A DNA stretch of 21,197 nt from CBDHDN01 sp965261585 (GTDB lineage: Bacteria > Pseudomonadota > Alphaproteobacteria > UBA6615), in NCBI GenBank assembly GCA_965261585.1, contig CBDHDN010000068.1, positions 1-21,197 on the forward strand. Reading direction: 5' to 3'. The position numbers and the translations under genes were made by a program. Position 1 is the first letter of the stretch, and the number at the start of each line of letters is the position of its first letter. The notes below the pieces were generated by a model. That model ran no database searches and was not told the origin of the DNA. It saw nothing but the letters and a program-made list of their open reading frames with translations. Positions 7,389 to 15,659 of this stretch are shown here, in pieces.

Positions 7389-7931
7389 TCAGGCGTAGGG
7401 TTTCTCGCGGATGTTGTCGAGTACCTGGTGCAGCAGCTGCGTCAGGGTGTGCATTTGGGCGTTGCTCAGGCCCTTGATGGCGGCGTTGGCGTGGCTCAGC
7501 GCCAGCGGGAAGATGACGTCGAACAGGGCGCGGCCGGCCGCGGTCAGATAGACTTCGACGATGCGGTGATCCTCGCGGTTCGGCCGCCGCTTGACGAGGC
7601 CGTCGCGCGCCATCTGGTCGATGACGCGGCTGAGCGACGACTGCTCGATCACCGTATAGGCCGACAGCTCGCCCATGTTGCGGCCGTCGCCGGCCGTCAA
7701 TACGGCCAACACGCGCCAACGCGGCACGCCGACATTGAGCGGCTTGAGGTCGCGCAGCAGGTTCTGATTGAGCCGGTTGGTGATGCGGTTGAACAGATAG
7801 GGCAGAAAACGATCGAGGGCGGCCTGGTCGGTGAACCCGACTGGCGACGCTGGTGCGTCGTCCGGGCGCCCTTGGTCTGGGCGCTCATGGTCTGGTCGCT
7901 CCCGATCCCGATCCGGTTGCTCGTGCGGCAT
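7389..7931 (-). CDS. MarR-family transcriptional regulator
   Basis: The 180-residue protein has a MarR winged helix-turn-helix: an N-terminal dimer helix (about 35-62), WRVLAVLTAGDGRNMGELS, a recognition helix around VIEQSSLSRVIDQMARDGLV (94-113) and the wing signature EDHRIVEVYLTAAG (120-133). MarR proteins usually repress catabolic or efflux genes and respond to small aromatic ligands. The ATG at 7931 lies 4 bases after the dioxygenase stop codon, so the two form a unit. Residues 5-25 are a charged, repetitive tail unusual for MarR (see the tandem repeat). Likely targets are its own operon and perhaps the divergent iorAB promoter; neither is shown by the sequence. Confidence 0.92.
   Translation of the reverse strand: MPHEQPDRDRERPDHERPDQGRPDDAPASPVGFTDQAALDRFLPYLFNRITNRLNQNLLRDLKPLNVGVPRWRVLAVLTAGDGRNMGELSAYTVIEQSSLSRVIDQMARDGLVKRRPNREDHRIVEVYLTAAGRALFDVIFPLALSHANAAIKGLSNAQMHTLTQLLHQVLDNIREKPYA
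7857..7901 (-). repeat. Three 15-base imperfect tandem repeats inside the MarR gene
   Basis: Reading on the minus strand, three 15-base units (gagcgaccagaccat, gagcgcccagaccaa, gggcgcccggacgac) encode ERPDH, ERPDQ and GRPDD (residues 11-25). They form a hydrophilic, probably disordered extension ahead of the winged-helix domain. Such short in-frame repeats can change number by slippage. Confidence 0.7.
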
Positions 7932-7935
7932 GGCC

Positions 7936-8745
7936 TCAGGGCCTGGCGGACGGATGGCCGTGATCGAAGTCGTTGCCGGCGCGGTCGGTGCCGCGCATGA
8001 GGAACAGCGGCTGGTCGCCGATCGGGAACACCGCATCGTTGCCGACGGTGCCGCGCAGGCCGCGGTCGAATAGCGACGACGCCGGCATGTAGCGCTGGAT
8101 CAGCGCGGCCCGCCGCTGCGGCGACACGTTCGCGGTTGAGCCGTGGATCATGCGCACGTCGTGCAGCGAGACCTGCCCGGGCTCGAGCACCACGTCGACT
8201 GCGGCGGCGGCGTCGAACTGATCGTCATCAACCTCCTCGCGCAGCACCACGTCCGGCCGGTCCGTCACGTGGTGCGAGACGAGTTGGGTGCGCTTGTGAG
8301 AGCGGGGGATGAAGCGCATGCAGCCGTTCGCCGGCGTCGCCGGGTCGATGGCGATCCAGACCGAGCAGGTGGCAAGCGGCCGGATCGGCCAGTACTGCCC
8401 GTCCTGGTGCCACGGCACTTCCTGCCCGTCGCCCGCCGGCTTGGCAAGGATGCGGGTAATCCACAGGATGATGTCCGTCCCGATCAACCGTTCGACCATA
8501 TCGAGAATGCGGGCGTCGCGGGCCAGCGCCAGGTACGGGTTCGGGCCGTCCGGCCGGGTCAGCATGTGCGGGTTCATCAGGTATTCGGGCCGGGTATCGG
8601 CATGCTCGGCTATCGTGCGATCGACGGCGTCGCGGATCCCGGCCAGCTGGTCCGGCGGCAGCCGGTAGGCCGGAATGACATAGCCCTGATCGTGATAGCG
8701 CGCGACCTCGGCGTCGCTCAGCGTCGGTGCCGTGATCGACTCCAT
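7936..8745 (-). CDS. Phytanoyl-CoA dioxygenase (PhyH) family Fe(II)/2-oxoglutarate oxygenase
   Basis: The 269-residue protein has the PhyH facial triad: HxD in PWHQDGQYW (His113, Asp115) and the distal His201 in MIHGS, followed by Arg211/Arg212 suited to binding the 2-oxoglutarate carboxylate. The conserved segment NGCMRFIPRSHK (140-151) is also typical. PhyH enzymes hydroxylate small molecules, for example ectoine or phosphonates, with consumption of 2-oxoglutarate and oxygen. The ATG at 8745 is preceded by a gaggaggg purine run about a dozen bases upstream; the longer open frame beyond it overlaps the divergent gene and is not family-like. It is followed 4 bases later by the MarR gene and transcribed divergently from the ABM-like gene. 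Substrate unknown. Confidence 0.9.
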   Translation of the reverse strand: MESITAPTLSDAEVARYHDQGYVIPAYRLPPDQLAGIRDAVDRTIAEHADTRPEYLMNPHMLTRPDGPNPYLALARDARILDMVERLIGTDIILWITRILAKPAGDGQEVPWHQDGQYWPIRPLATCSVWIAIDPATPANGCMRFIPRSHKRTQLVSHHVTDRPDVVLREEVDDDQFDAAAAVDVVLEPGQVSLHDVRMIHGSTANVSPQRRAALIQRYMPASSLFDRGLRGTVGNDAVFPIGDQPLFLMRGTDRAGNDFDHGHPSARP

Positions 8746-8833
8746 TGGGTTTGCCTTGCCCTCCTCGCCGGTGTCTGCACAGCATAGCCGGTCGCCACGA
8801 TACCAGAGCCGGCGGCGAGGCGGGAGAAGACTC

Positions 8834-9145
8834 ATGGCCAACAACCAAGGCGCGGCGTTCATCATCATCGCCGAGTTCACGGTCACGCCGGCACATTTCG
8901 AGGAATTCAAGGCCTTGGCGCAGAAGGATGCGCACCTGTCGGCCGGTACCGAGCCGGGCTGTCGCCAGTTCGACGTCTGCGTGCCCGAGGACGAGGCGCA
9001 TACCACCGTCCTCTACGAGGTCTATGACGATGAGGCCGCGTTCGAGACACATCGCCAGAACGACTATGTCCAGCACCTCGTCGAGGCGGCCGAGCGCATG
9101 ACGACGGGCGTGACGGTCAGGCGGCTGGCGCGCCAGGCGGGGTGA
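8834..9145 (+). CDS. Antibiotic biosynthesis monooxygenase (ABM/YgiN-like) family protein
   Basis: This 103-residue protein has the single ABM dimeric ferredoxin-like fold: a first strand FIIIAEFTVTPAHFEEFKALAQ (9-30), EPGCRQFDVCV (40-50), VLYEVYDDEAAFETHRQ (59-75) and a final short helix. Such proteins act as cofactor-free quinol or small-aromatic monooxygenases, or as aldehyde or lactone-handling partners in catabolic operons. The ATG at 8834 follows cgggagaag at good spacing. Its TGA (9143-9145) overlaps a possible GTG start of the next gene and lies 14 bases before the preferred ATG, so the pair is probably translated together. The substrate and even catalysis are uncertain. Confidence 0.88.
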   Translation: MANNQGAAFIIIAEFTVTPAHFEEFKALAQKDAHLSAGTEPGCRQFDVCVPEDEAHTTVLYEVYDDEAAFETHRQNDYVQHLVEAAERMTTGVTVRRLARQAG

Positions 9146-9159
9146 CGGGCCGGGATCCC

Positions 9160-10317
9160 ATGCCCGAGTTGACGATCGCCCGGCTGCAGGTCTTCGTCTT
9201 TCGCGCGCCGATCGACGAACCGGTCCGCACGTCGTTCGGCGCCATGACGGACCGTCCGGCGGTGCTGGTACGCCTCGAGGATCGCGACGGCGCCCATGGC
9301 TGGGGCGAGGTGTGGTGCAACTTCCCGACCTGCGGCGCCGAGCATCGGGCGCGGCTCGTGGAGACCGTCATCGCGCCGCTGTTGTTGGGGCAGACGTTCG
9401 AGGCGCCAGAGGCAGCGTTCGCGTTCCTGTCCGAACGCTGCCGGGTACTCGCCCTGCAGGCCGGTGAGCCGGGGCCGCTGGCCCAGGTCGTGGCGGGCGT
9501 CGACATCGCGTTGTGGGACCTGACGGCGCGGCGTCGGGGCATGCCGCTGCGCGTCGCGCTGGGCGGCGCCGAACAGGCCGTCGTGCCGGTCTATGCCAGC
9601 GGCATCAACCCGACCGATCCGATGGCGGCGGTCGGGCGCGCCCGGGAAGCCGGGTTCCGCGCCTTCAAGCTGAAGATCGGATTCGACCGGGAGCGCGATG
9701 CGCTCAACCTCCGGGCCATCGCGGCCGACCTGACGGCCGGCGAGCAGCTGTTCGCCGACGCCAACCAGGCCTGGGACCTGGCGGCCGCGCGCGCGGCCAT
9801 CGCCGCGCTCGGCGATGTGCCGCTCGGCTTCCTCGAAGAGCCGCTGCGCGCCGATGCCCGAGCGGCGGACTGGGCCGTGCTGGCGGCGGTCAGCCCGTTT
9901 CCGCTTGCTGGGGGCGAGAACCTGTGCGGCGAGACCGCGCTGATGACGGCGGTTGAGCGCGACACACTGCGCGTTGTCCAGCCCGACCTGTGCAAATGGG
10001 GTGGCTTCAGCGGCTGTGCGCCGGTGGCGCGCGCCGTGCTGGCCGCCGGCAAGCGCTACTTCCCGCACTATCTGGGCGGCGGCATCGGGCTCGTCGCCTC
10101 GGCCAACCTGCTGGCGGCGGCCGGCGGCGACGGTTTGCTGGAGGTCGACTGCAACGCGAATGCGCTGCGGCCGGCGCTGGCGCGGCCCTATCCGGGCGTG
10201 CGCGACGGCACGATGCGCCTGCCTGACGGGCCCGGCCTGGGTGTCGAGCCCGACCTGGAAGACGTGCGGCCTTGGCTGGTGGCCGAAGCCGACCTGCGCC
10301 AAGCCGACGTTTCCTGA
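9160..10317 (+). CDS. Mandelate racemase/muconate lactonizing enzyme (enolase superfamily) protein
   Basis: The 385-residue protein has the capping domain (1-125) and barrel of the MR/MLE group. Catalytic features are visible: KxK in FKLKIG (Lys170, Lys172), metal ligands in FADANQAW (Asp200), FLEEPL (Glu226/227) and GGEN (Glu253), and an Asp-His dyad, QPDLCKWGG (Asp275) and FPHYLGGG (His303). Both a Lys and a His acid-base are present, as in the mandelate racemase subgroup. These enzymes abstract a proton next to a carboxylate to racemise, dehydrate or cycloisomerise an acid. Start: ATG 9160 is preferred over GTG 9142, which overlaps the previous stop and is also possible. Substrate cannot be assigned; sugar acid or hydroxy acid dehydration is common in the family. 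Confidence 0.92.
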   Translation: MPELTIARLQVFVFRAPIDEPVRTSFGAMTDRPAVLVRLEDRDGAHGWGEVWCNFPTCGAEHRARLVETVIAPLLLGQTFEAPEAAFAFLSERCRVLALQAGEPGPLAQVVAGVDIALWDLTARRRGMPLRVALGGAEQAVVPVYASGINPTDPMAAVGRAREAGFRAFKLKIGFDRERDALNLRAIAADLTAGEQLFADANQAWDLAAARAAIAALGDVPLGFLEEPLRADARAADWAVLAAVSPFPLAGGENLCGETALMTAVERDTLRVVQPDLCKWGGFSGCAPVARAVLAAGKRYFPHYLGGGIGLVASANLLAAAGGDGLLEVDCNANALRPALARPYPGVRDGTMRLPDGPGLGVEPDLEDVRPWLVAEADLRQADVS

Positions 10318-10333
10318 GGAAAAGGCCGAGCCC

Positions 10334-11071
10334 ATGACGGTGATGATCGAGTTCAAGGTTGTGAACAAGTGGTTCGGCGACTTCCATGTCCTGAAGGACA
10401 TCGATTTCACGGTCCGGCTGGGCGAGCGCGTCGTCGTCTGCGGGCCGTCGGGGTCGGGCAAGTCGACGATGATCCGCTGCGTCAACCGGCTGGAGAAGCA
10501 TCAGGAAGGCCGCATCGCCGTCGACGGCACCGAGCTCACCGACGACACCAAGAACATCACGGCGATCCGGCGCGAGGTCGGCATGGTGTTTCAGCAGTTC
10601 AACCTGTTCCCGCACCTGACCGTGCGCCAGAACCTGACGCTGGCGCCGATGCGGGCGCGCAAGATGGAGCGCCTGGACGCCGACGCGCTGGCGACGCAGT
10701 TTCTGGAACGCGTGCGCATCCCCGAACAGGCGGACAAATACCCGAGCCAGCTGTCGGGCGGGCAGCAACAGCGCGTCGCGATCGCCCGCAGCCTGTGCAT
10801 GCGGCCGAAGATCATGCTGTTCGACGAGCCGACCTCGGCACTCGACCCGGAGATGATCTCCGAAGTGCTGGACGTGATGGTCGACCTGGCGCGCGACGGC
10901 ATGACCATGGTCGTTGTCACCCACGAGATGGGCTTCGCGCGGGAGGTCGCCGACATGATGGTGTTCATGGATGAAGGCCGCATCGTCGAGGCGGCGCCGC
11001 CCGACGACTTTTTCGCGGCGCCGAAGAGCGACCGCACGAAGCTGTTCCTCAGCCAGATCCTGTCACACTAG
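10334..11071 (+). CDS. Polar amino-acid ABC transporter ATP-binding protein (GlnQ/HisP type)
   Basis: All ABC ATPase motifs are present in 245 residues: Walker A GPSGSGKST (37-45), Q-loop at Gln87 (VFQQFNLFPHLTV), signature LSGGQQQR (140-147), Walker B IMLFDEP (160-166), D-loop SALDPE and switch His197. The FNLFPHLT segment and length are those of the polar amino-acid (PAAT/HAAT-like) importers. A gaggaaaagg ribosome site precedes the ATG. It lies 16 bases after the enolase gene and 10 bases before the phosphotransferase gene. Its membrane partner is probably the permease at 16632 and its binding protein the gene at 15656, both 4.6-5.6 kb downstream in the same run of genes. Confidence 0.95.
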   Translation: MTVMIEFKVVNKWFGDFHVLKDIDFTVRLGERVVVCGPSGSGKSTMIRCVNRLEKHQEGRIAVDGTELTDDTKNITAIRREVGMVFQQFNLFPHLTVRQNLTLAPMRARKMERLDADALATQFLERVRIPEQADKYPSQLSGGQQQRVAIARSLCMRPKIMLFDEPTSALDPEMISEVLDVMVDLARDGMTMVVVTHEMGFAREVADMMVFMDEGRIVEAAPPDDFFAAPKSDRTKLFLSQILSH

Positions 11072-11081
11072 GCCGGGTCGG

Positions 11082-12014
11082 GTGGCATCGCACCACGGCG
11101 AAAACGCACACCCGCGGACGTCGGATCTCGAAGCGTTCGCGGCGCGGGTCAAGTCCTTGCCCTGCTGGCGCGGTCGCGTTTCTCCGACGCTGCTGGCGGG
11201 CGGCATCACCAACACCAACTTCGTCGTGGAGGACGCCGGGGAGAAGTTCGTCGTGCGCCTCGGCGGCGACATCTGCGTGCACCAGATCATGCGTTTCAAC
11301 GAGCTGGCGGCAAGCCACGCCGCCCATGCGGCCGGCGTGTCGCCGGAGGTGACCTACGCGGAGCCCGAAATCCTGGTGCTGCGCTATGTCGAGGGGCGGG
11401 TCCTCGGCGAGACGGACATTCGCGAGCGGCATACTCTGGAGCGGATCGTCGAACTGCTGCGACGCGCGCATCGTGAAATCCCCAAACATCTGCGCGGTCC
11501 GGTGCTGGTCTTCTGGGTCTTTCATGTCATCCGCGACTACGCCCACACGCTCGAGCAAGGCGGCAGCAAGCACCTCGACAAGCTGCCGCGTCTGTTGACG
11601 GCGGCGGCCGTCGTCGAGCAAGCCGTCGGCCCGATCGACGTCGTCTTCGGCCACAACGATCTGCTTGCGGCGAACCTGATCGACGACGGACGACGCCTGT
11701 GGCTGATCGACTGGGACTACGCCGGGTTCAACAGCCCGCTGTTCGATCTCGCCAATCTCGCCTCCAACAACAGTCTCTCACAGGACCAGGAACACTGGTT
11801 GCTGGAGGCCTATTTCGACGGCGTCTGCGGTGACGATGCCCGGCGCGCCTATGCAGCGATGAAGTGCGCCTCGCTGCTGCGCGAGGCCATGTGGAGCATG
11901 GTTTCGGAAATCCATTCGGAGCTCGATTTCGACTATGCCGCCTATACCGCGGAAAACCTGGCGCGCTTCGAGAGGGCCTATGCGCCCCTGCGCACGGAAT
12001 TGGCCGCGAGATGA
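11082..12014 (+). CDS. Aminoglycoside/choline-kinase-like phosphotransferase
   Basis: The 310-residue protein has a glycine-rich N-lobe start (LLAGGITNTNFVVE), a FVVRLGG lysine-less strand near 56-62, the catalytic loop FGHNDLLAANLI (189-200, Asp193 as base, Asn198 for metal) and the metal Asp in LIDWDYAG (Asp210, Asp212). This is the choline/ethanolamine kinase and APH superfamily pattern. A GTG at 11082 is chosen because it lies 10 bases after the previous stop; the longer open frame reaches back into the ATPase gene. Its stop overlaps the next gene's ATG (ATGA at 12011-12014). A kinase beside an N-methyl-amine type dehydrogenase and an amino-acid importer suggests phosphorylation of a hydroxylated amine, or of a drug-like molecule. 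The normal Lys of the VRLGG strand appears to be Arg59. Confidence 0.85.
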   Translation: MASHHGENAHPRTSDLEAFAARVKSLPCWRGRVSPTLLAGGITNTNFVVEDAGEKFVVRLGGDICVHQIMRFNELAASHAAHAAGVSPEVTYAEPEILVLRYVEGRVLGETDIRERHTLERIVELLRRAHREIPKHLRGPVLVFWVFHVIRDYAHTLEQGGSKHLDKLPRLLTAAAVVEQAVGPIDVVFGHNDLLAANLIDDGRRLWLIDWDYAGFNSPLFDLANLASNNSLSQDQEHWLLEAYFDGVCGDDARRAYAAMKCASLLREAMWSMVSEIHSELDFDYAAYTAENLARFERAYAPLRTELAAR

Positions 12015-14464
12015 CGGGAGACCTGCCGTCACACGCCGCCATCGTCGTCATCGGTGGCGGCATCATCGGCTGCTCGACGGCCTATCACCTGGCCAAGGAG
12101 CACAAGGCCGATGTGGTGCTCCTGGAACGCGGCCGGCTGACTTGCGGCTCCACCTTTCACGCGGCCGGCTTGGTCGGGCAACTGCGTGCCAGCGCCGCCA
12201 TCACCCAACTCCTCAAGTACAGCGTTGAGCTCTACGCGACGCTGGAGGGGGAGACCGGGTTGGCGACCGGTTGGAAGCAGAACGGTGGCCTGCGGCTCGC
12301 CAACAATCAGCAGCGCTGGACCGAGATCAAGCGCCAGGCGACCACCGCGCACAGCTTCGGCCTGGAGATGAACTTGCTTACCCCGAAGGAGGCGGCGGCG
12401 CTGTGGCCGCTGATGGACACCTCTGATCTCGTGGGGGCGGCCTTCCTGCCAACCGACGGCCAGGCAAACCCCTCCGACATCACCCAGTCGCTCGCCAGGG
12501 GGGCGCGTATGCACGGCGCCAGGATGCTCGAGAACGTCACGGTGACGGACATTGCCGTCAGGCACGGTCGGGTCGCCGGCGTCGTCACCACGCAAGGTGA
12601 AATCGCCTGCGAAAAGCTGGTCATCTGCGCCGGCCAGTGGTCCAGGGACATCGGCCGTCTGGCCGGCGTCAACGTGCCGGTGCAACCGGTCCAGCACCAA
12701 TACATCGTGACCGAACCGATCGACACGGTCGCCGGCACGCTGCCGACCCTGCGGGATCCAGACCGGCTGATCTATTTCAAGGAAGAGGTCGGGGGGCTCG
12801 TCATGGGCGGCTACGAGCCGAACCCGAAGTCCTGGGCCGACGATGGCATACCCAACGGCTTCATGTTCTCGCTGTTGCCGTCCGATTGGGACCAGTTCGA
12901 ACAGATCATGGAGCAGGCGCTGATCCGGGTGCCCGCCCTCGAGACTGCCGGCGTCAAGACTTTGACCAACGGGCCGGAATCGTTCACGCCGGACGGCAAC
13001 TTCATCCTCGGTGAGGCGCCGCAGGTCCGGAACTACTTCGTCGGTGCCGGCTTCAACGCCTTCGGCATCGCTGCCGCCGGCGGCGCCGGCCGGGCGCTGG
13101 CGGCCTGGGTGGTCGACGGTGAGCCGCCGGCGGACCTTTGGGTCGTCGACATCCGCCGCTTCGCCAACCTCCATCGCGACGCGGCCTGGGTCCGGCGGCG
13201 CACGCTGGAAGCCTATGGCAAGCACTACGCCATCGCCTGGCCGCACGAGGAGTACGACAGCGGCCGGCCACGCCTGACCTCGCCCCTGTATGAGCGCCTG
13301 CGGGCACACAATGCCTGTTTTGGCTCCAAGCTTGGCTGGGAGCGGCCAAACTGGTTTGCGCCCGACGGCATGGAACCGAATGACGTCTATTCGTTCGGCC
13401 GGCCAAACTGGTTCGCCGCGGTCGGCCAGGAGCACCGCGCCTGTCGCGAGCGGGTGGCGCTGTTCGATCAGAGCAGCTTCGCCAAGTTCGAGTTGCGCGG
13501 CAGGGACGCCGAATCTGTCCTGTCCTGGATCTGCGCCAACGATGTAACGAAGCCGGTGGGCAGCGTGGTCTACACCCAGCTGCTCAACAGCCGCGGCGGC
13601 ATCGAGTGCGATCTCACGGTCTCGCGCCTGGCCGACGACGCCTACTACATCGTCACCGGCACCGGCTTCCGCGGCCACGACTTCCCGTGGATCCGGCGGA
13701 ACATCCCCGCCGGCAGCGACGCCAGGCTCGTCGACTTAACCGAGGAATGGGGCACGCTTGCGCTCATGGGTCCGCAGGCGCGCAGGGTCCTGGAGAAGGT
13801 GGCCGACGGCGATGTGTCCAAAGAAGGCTTTCCCTTCGCCACCGTCCGCGAGCTCAACCTGGCGGGGCACCCGGTGCGGGCCCTGCGTGTGACCTACGTC
13901 GGCGAACTTGGCTGGGAGCTGCACATGGCGGCGGGTGCCGCGGGCGATGTCTACGACGCGCTCGTCGCGGCCGGCGCCGCGTTCGGCATCGTCAACGCCG
14001 GTTATCGCGCTATCGAGAGCCTGCGGCTCGAAAAAGGCTACCGGGCCTGGGACGTTGAGATCACCGCCGCCGATTCGCCCTTCGAAGCCGGGCTCGGCTG
14101 GGCCGTGAAGCTCAAGACTGACATTCCTTTCCTGGGCCGCGCGGCCGCCGCCACGGCCGCGGCGCGGCCCCGCGTGAAGATGCTCGCGTGCTGTGTGACG
14201 GACGCGCCCGATATCGTGCTGCACGGACGCGAAACGATCCTTCGCAACGGCGAAGCGGTCGGCTGGCTGGCCAGCGGCGGCTGGGGCCATACGGTCGGCA
14301 AGGGCATCGGCTACGGCTATGTGCGCAACGGCGACGGCGTAGACCGTGCCTATCTCGGTGCCGGAACCTACGAGCTGGAGGTCGCCTGCGAACGCATCCC
14401 CTGTGCGCTGCATCTCGATCCGCCCGGCGGCCGCTACCGACCCGACCGGTCCGAAAACCGCTAA
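12011..14464 (+). CDS. Dimethylglycine/sarcosine dehydrogenase-like flavoprotein with folate-binding GCV_T domain
   Basis: This 817-residue protein has two halves. The N-terminal DAO-type domain (about 8-370) shows the dinucleotide motif VVIGGGIIG (12-20), an acidic Glu39 and CGSTFHAAGL (45-54), whose His50 aligns with the histidine that binds FAD covalently in human dimethylglycine dehydrogenase. A linker of about 60 residues (FAO_M-like) follows. The second half, from about 465, is an aminomethyltransferase-like GCV_T domain (RACRERVALFDQSSF, then NSRGGIECDLTVSRL) with a GCV_T_C end. The family oxidises N-methyl groups of glycine derivatives, and the GCV_T domain channels the formaldehyde unit to tetrahydrofolate. 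The ATGA overlap with the kinase gene shows tight coupling. Sarcosine, dimethylglycine or another N-methyl amino acid are all possible. Confidence 0.92.
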   Translation: MTGDLPSHAAIVVIGGGIIGCSTAYHLAKEHKADVVLLERGRLTCGSTFHAAGLVGQLRASAAITQLLKYSVELYATLEGETGLATGWKQNGGLRLANNQQRWTEIKRQATTAHSFGLEMNLLTPKEAAALWPLMDTSDLVGAAFLPTDGQANPSDITQSLARGARMHGARMLENVTVTDIAVRHGRVAGVVTTQGEIACEKLVICAGQWSRDIGRLAGVNVPVQPVQHQYIVTEPIDTVAGTLPTLRDPDRLIYFKEEVGGLVMGGYEPNPKSWADDGIPNGFMFSLLPSDWDQFEQIMEQALIRVPALETAGVKTLTNGPESFTPDGNFILGEAPQVRNYFVGAGFNAFGIAAAGGAGRALAAWVVDGEPPADLWVVDIRRFANLHRDAAWVRRRTLEAYGKHYAIAWPHEEYDSGRPRLTSPLYERLRAHNACFGSKLGWERPNWFAPDGMEPNDVYSFGRPNWFAAVGQEHRACRERVALFDQSSFAKFELRGRDAESVLSWICANDVTKPVGSVVYTQLLNSRGGIECDLTVSRLADDAYYIVTGTGFRGHDFPWIRRNIPAGSDARLVDLTEEWGTLALMGPQARRVLEKVADGDVSKEGFPFATVRELNLAGHPVRALRVTYVGELGWELHMAAGAAGDVYDALVAAGAAFGIVNAGYRAIESLRLEKGYRAWDVEITAADSPFEAGLGWAVKLKTDIPFLGRAAAATAAARPRVKMLACCVTDAPDIVLHGRETILRNGEAVGWLASGGWGHTVGKGIGYGYVRNGDGVDRAYLGAGTYELEVACERIPCALHLDPPGGRYRPDRSENR

Positions 14465-14559
14465 GCAATCCTTAACGGGTCGGGCCAACACTCCGCAAAT
14501 TCTCGTGAACCGGCGAACGCGCTGTTGCTTCGCGCCCGAGCTTTGGCACGAGACGCGCA

Positions 14560-15522
14560 ATGGATCGTCCTGCGAAAGCAGACCCGCCGCATTGTCAGAC
14601 GGCAGAAAACCTGGACCTGTTCCTCGATCGGGCGAGGCCTACCTGTCTGGGCGACGACGGCATCCGGCGCGCGCCGATCGCCAACGAGACGGCGGCTCTG
14701 CGCGCCAATCGAGACTACTTCGACAATCCGAAATGGGCGAAGTGCTACTTCGACGGCTGCCACCGAGACCGCCGTTTCGCGGAACTCTGGCGCCGCGCGA
14801 CCGGCAGCTGGGACGGCAAGATCGTCGTCGACATCGGCTGCGGTCCCGGCAACCTCTTCGCGACCGTCGGCGGCGCGCCGCGCGTCCTGATCGGCGTCGA
14901 CGTATCGACGGGTGCGCTTCGCATGGCCGCCGGGATCGGCTACACGCCGCTGCTTGCGGATGCGCACGATCTGCCGCTTCGGTCCGGGTTCGCCGACCTC
15001 GTCGCGCTCAACGCGACGCTCCACCACTGTGACGCCATGGGCGATGCCCTGGCCGAAGCCGCGCGGCTTGTACGCCCGGGCGGGCGGCTGGTCACGAACC
15101 ACGAGCCCCAGCGTTCGGCCTGGGATTTCAAAGGGTTCGGCCTACTTCTGTGGCAGGCGCACTTCCCGATCTACCGCATGATGGGACGACCGGGTCACAC
15201 CTCGATGCGCGAGCAGGGCCTGTTGGTGACGTCCGAGGTGCATCATCGGCCCGGTCGCGGCGTCATGCGGAGCCTGTTTCAGGAAACCCTGGCACCCCTG
15301 GGGTTCGACGTCGCAATCTACCCGAACAATCACAACGTCGGGGCCGAAGTCCTGCAAGGCCGCTACGGACTGCCACAACGGCGGATCCGGCTTGCGCAGG
15401 CGCTGTCGGGCATCAATCCGCGGGCGCCGGAGGCGACGCTGTCGCTGATGTGCGTTGCGAACAAGCATCGGGAATTCCCGGTGCGCACGACGGCCGCTGC
15501 TCCCCCAAACACGTCACCGTGA
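14560..15522 (+). CDS. Class I SAM-dependent methyltransferase
   Basis: The 320-residue protein has a Rossmann SAM-binding core: motif I VDIGCGPGN (90-98), acidic Asp114 in GVDVS, a DLVALNATLHH segment (146-156) equal to motif II/post-II and VRPGGRLV (171-178). The N-terminal 80 residues and the C-terminal 140 residues are extra and hold no motif I know; the N-terminal FDNPKWAKCYFDGCHRDRRF segment is cysteine- and aromatic-rich. It follows the flavoprotein after a 95-base gap with no clear terminator and has a weak ribosome site. Its stop codon is 2 bases before a 44-codon small ORF. Substrate unknown; a role in making or tagging the N-methyl compound handled by its neighbour is a guess only. 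Confidence 0.88.
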   Translation: MDRPAKADPPHCQTAENLDLFLDRARPTCLGDDGIRRAPIANETAALRANRDYFDNPKWAKCYFDGCHRDRRFAELWRRATGSWDGKIVVDIGCGPGNLFATVGGAPRVLIGVDVSTGALRMAAGIGYTPLLADAHDLPLRSGFADLVALNATLHHCDAMGDALAEAARLVRPGGRLVTNHEPQRSAWDFKGFGLLLWQAHFPIYRMMGRPGHTSMREQGLLVTSEVHHRPGRGVMRSLFQETLAPLGFDVAIYPNNHNVGAEVLQGRYGLPQRRIRLAQALSGINPRAPEATLSLMCVANKHREFPVRTTAAAPPNTSP

Positions 15523-15524
15523 CG

Positions 15525-15659
15525 ATGTGGGTCTGGGACATGCCCCGTCCAGCCTGCTACAATTTGCCGGATTTCCGTCGCCGGGCAGCGCTTCTGCGGG
15601 CGAAATGGGAGGCGCAAGGCGGCAGCAAGCCGATTGTGAGCACAACCGAAGGGGCATGA
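15525..15659 (+). CDS. Small ORF, 44 residues, between methyltransferase and solute-binding protein
   Basis: A 44-codon frame starts 2 bases after the methyltransferase TGA (15520-15522) and ends in a TGA that overlaps the next ATG (ATGA at 15656-15659). The product starts MWVWDMPRPACYNLPDF, aromatic- and proline-rich, then turns basic and amphipathic (RRRAALLRAKWEAQGG). It has no signal peptide or membrane segment. Third codon positions are G or C in 31 of 44 codons, compatible with coding. No ribosome site is visible, so translation would rely on reinitiation from the upstream stop. I do not recognise the protein. It could be a genuine small protein, or only a leader peptide that couples translation of the solute-binding protein. 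Confidence 0.5.
   Translation: MWVWDMPRPACYNLPDFRRRAALLRAKWEAQGGSKPIVSTTEGA

Noticed and set aside
12029..13678. Long minus-strand open frame opposite the flavoprotein gene
   Set aside because: Shadow frame; the plus strand carries clear FAD and GCV_T motifs.
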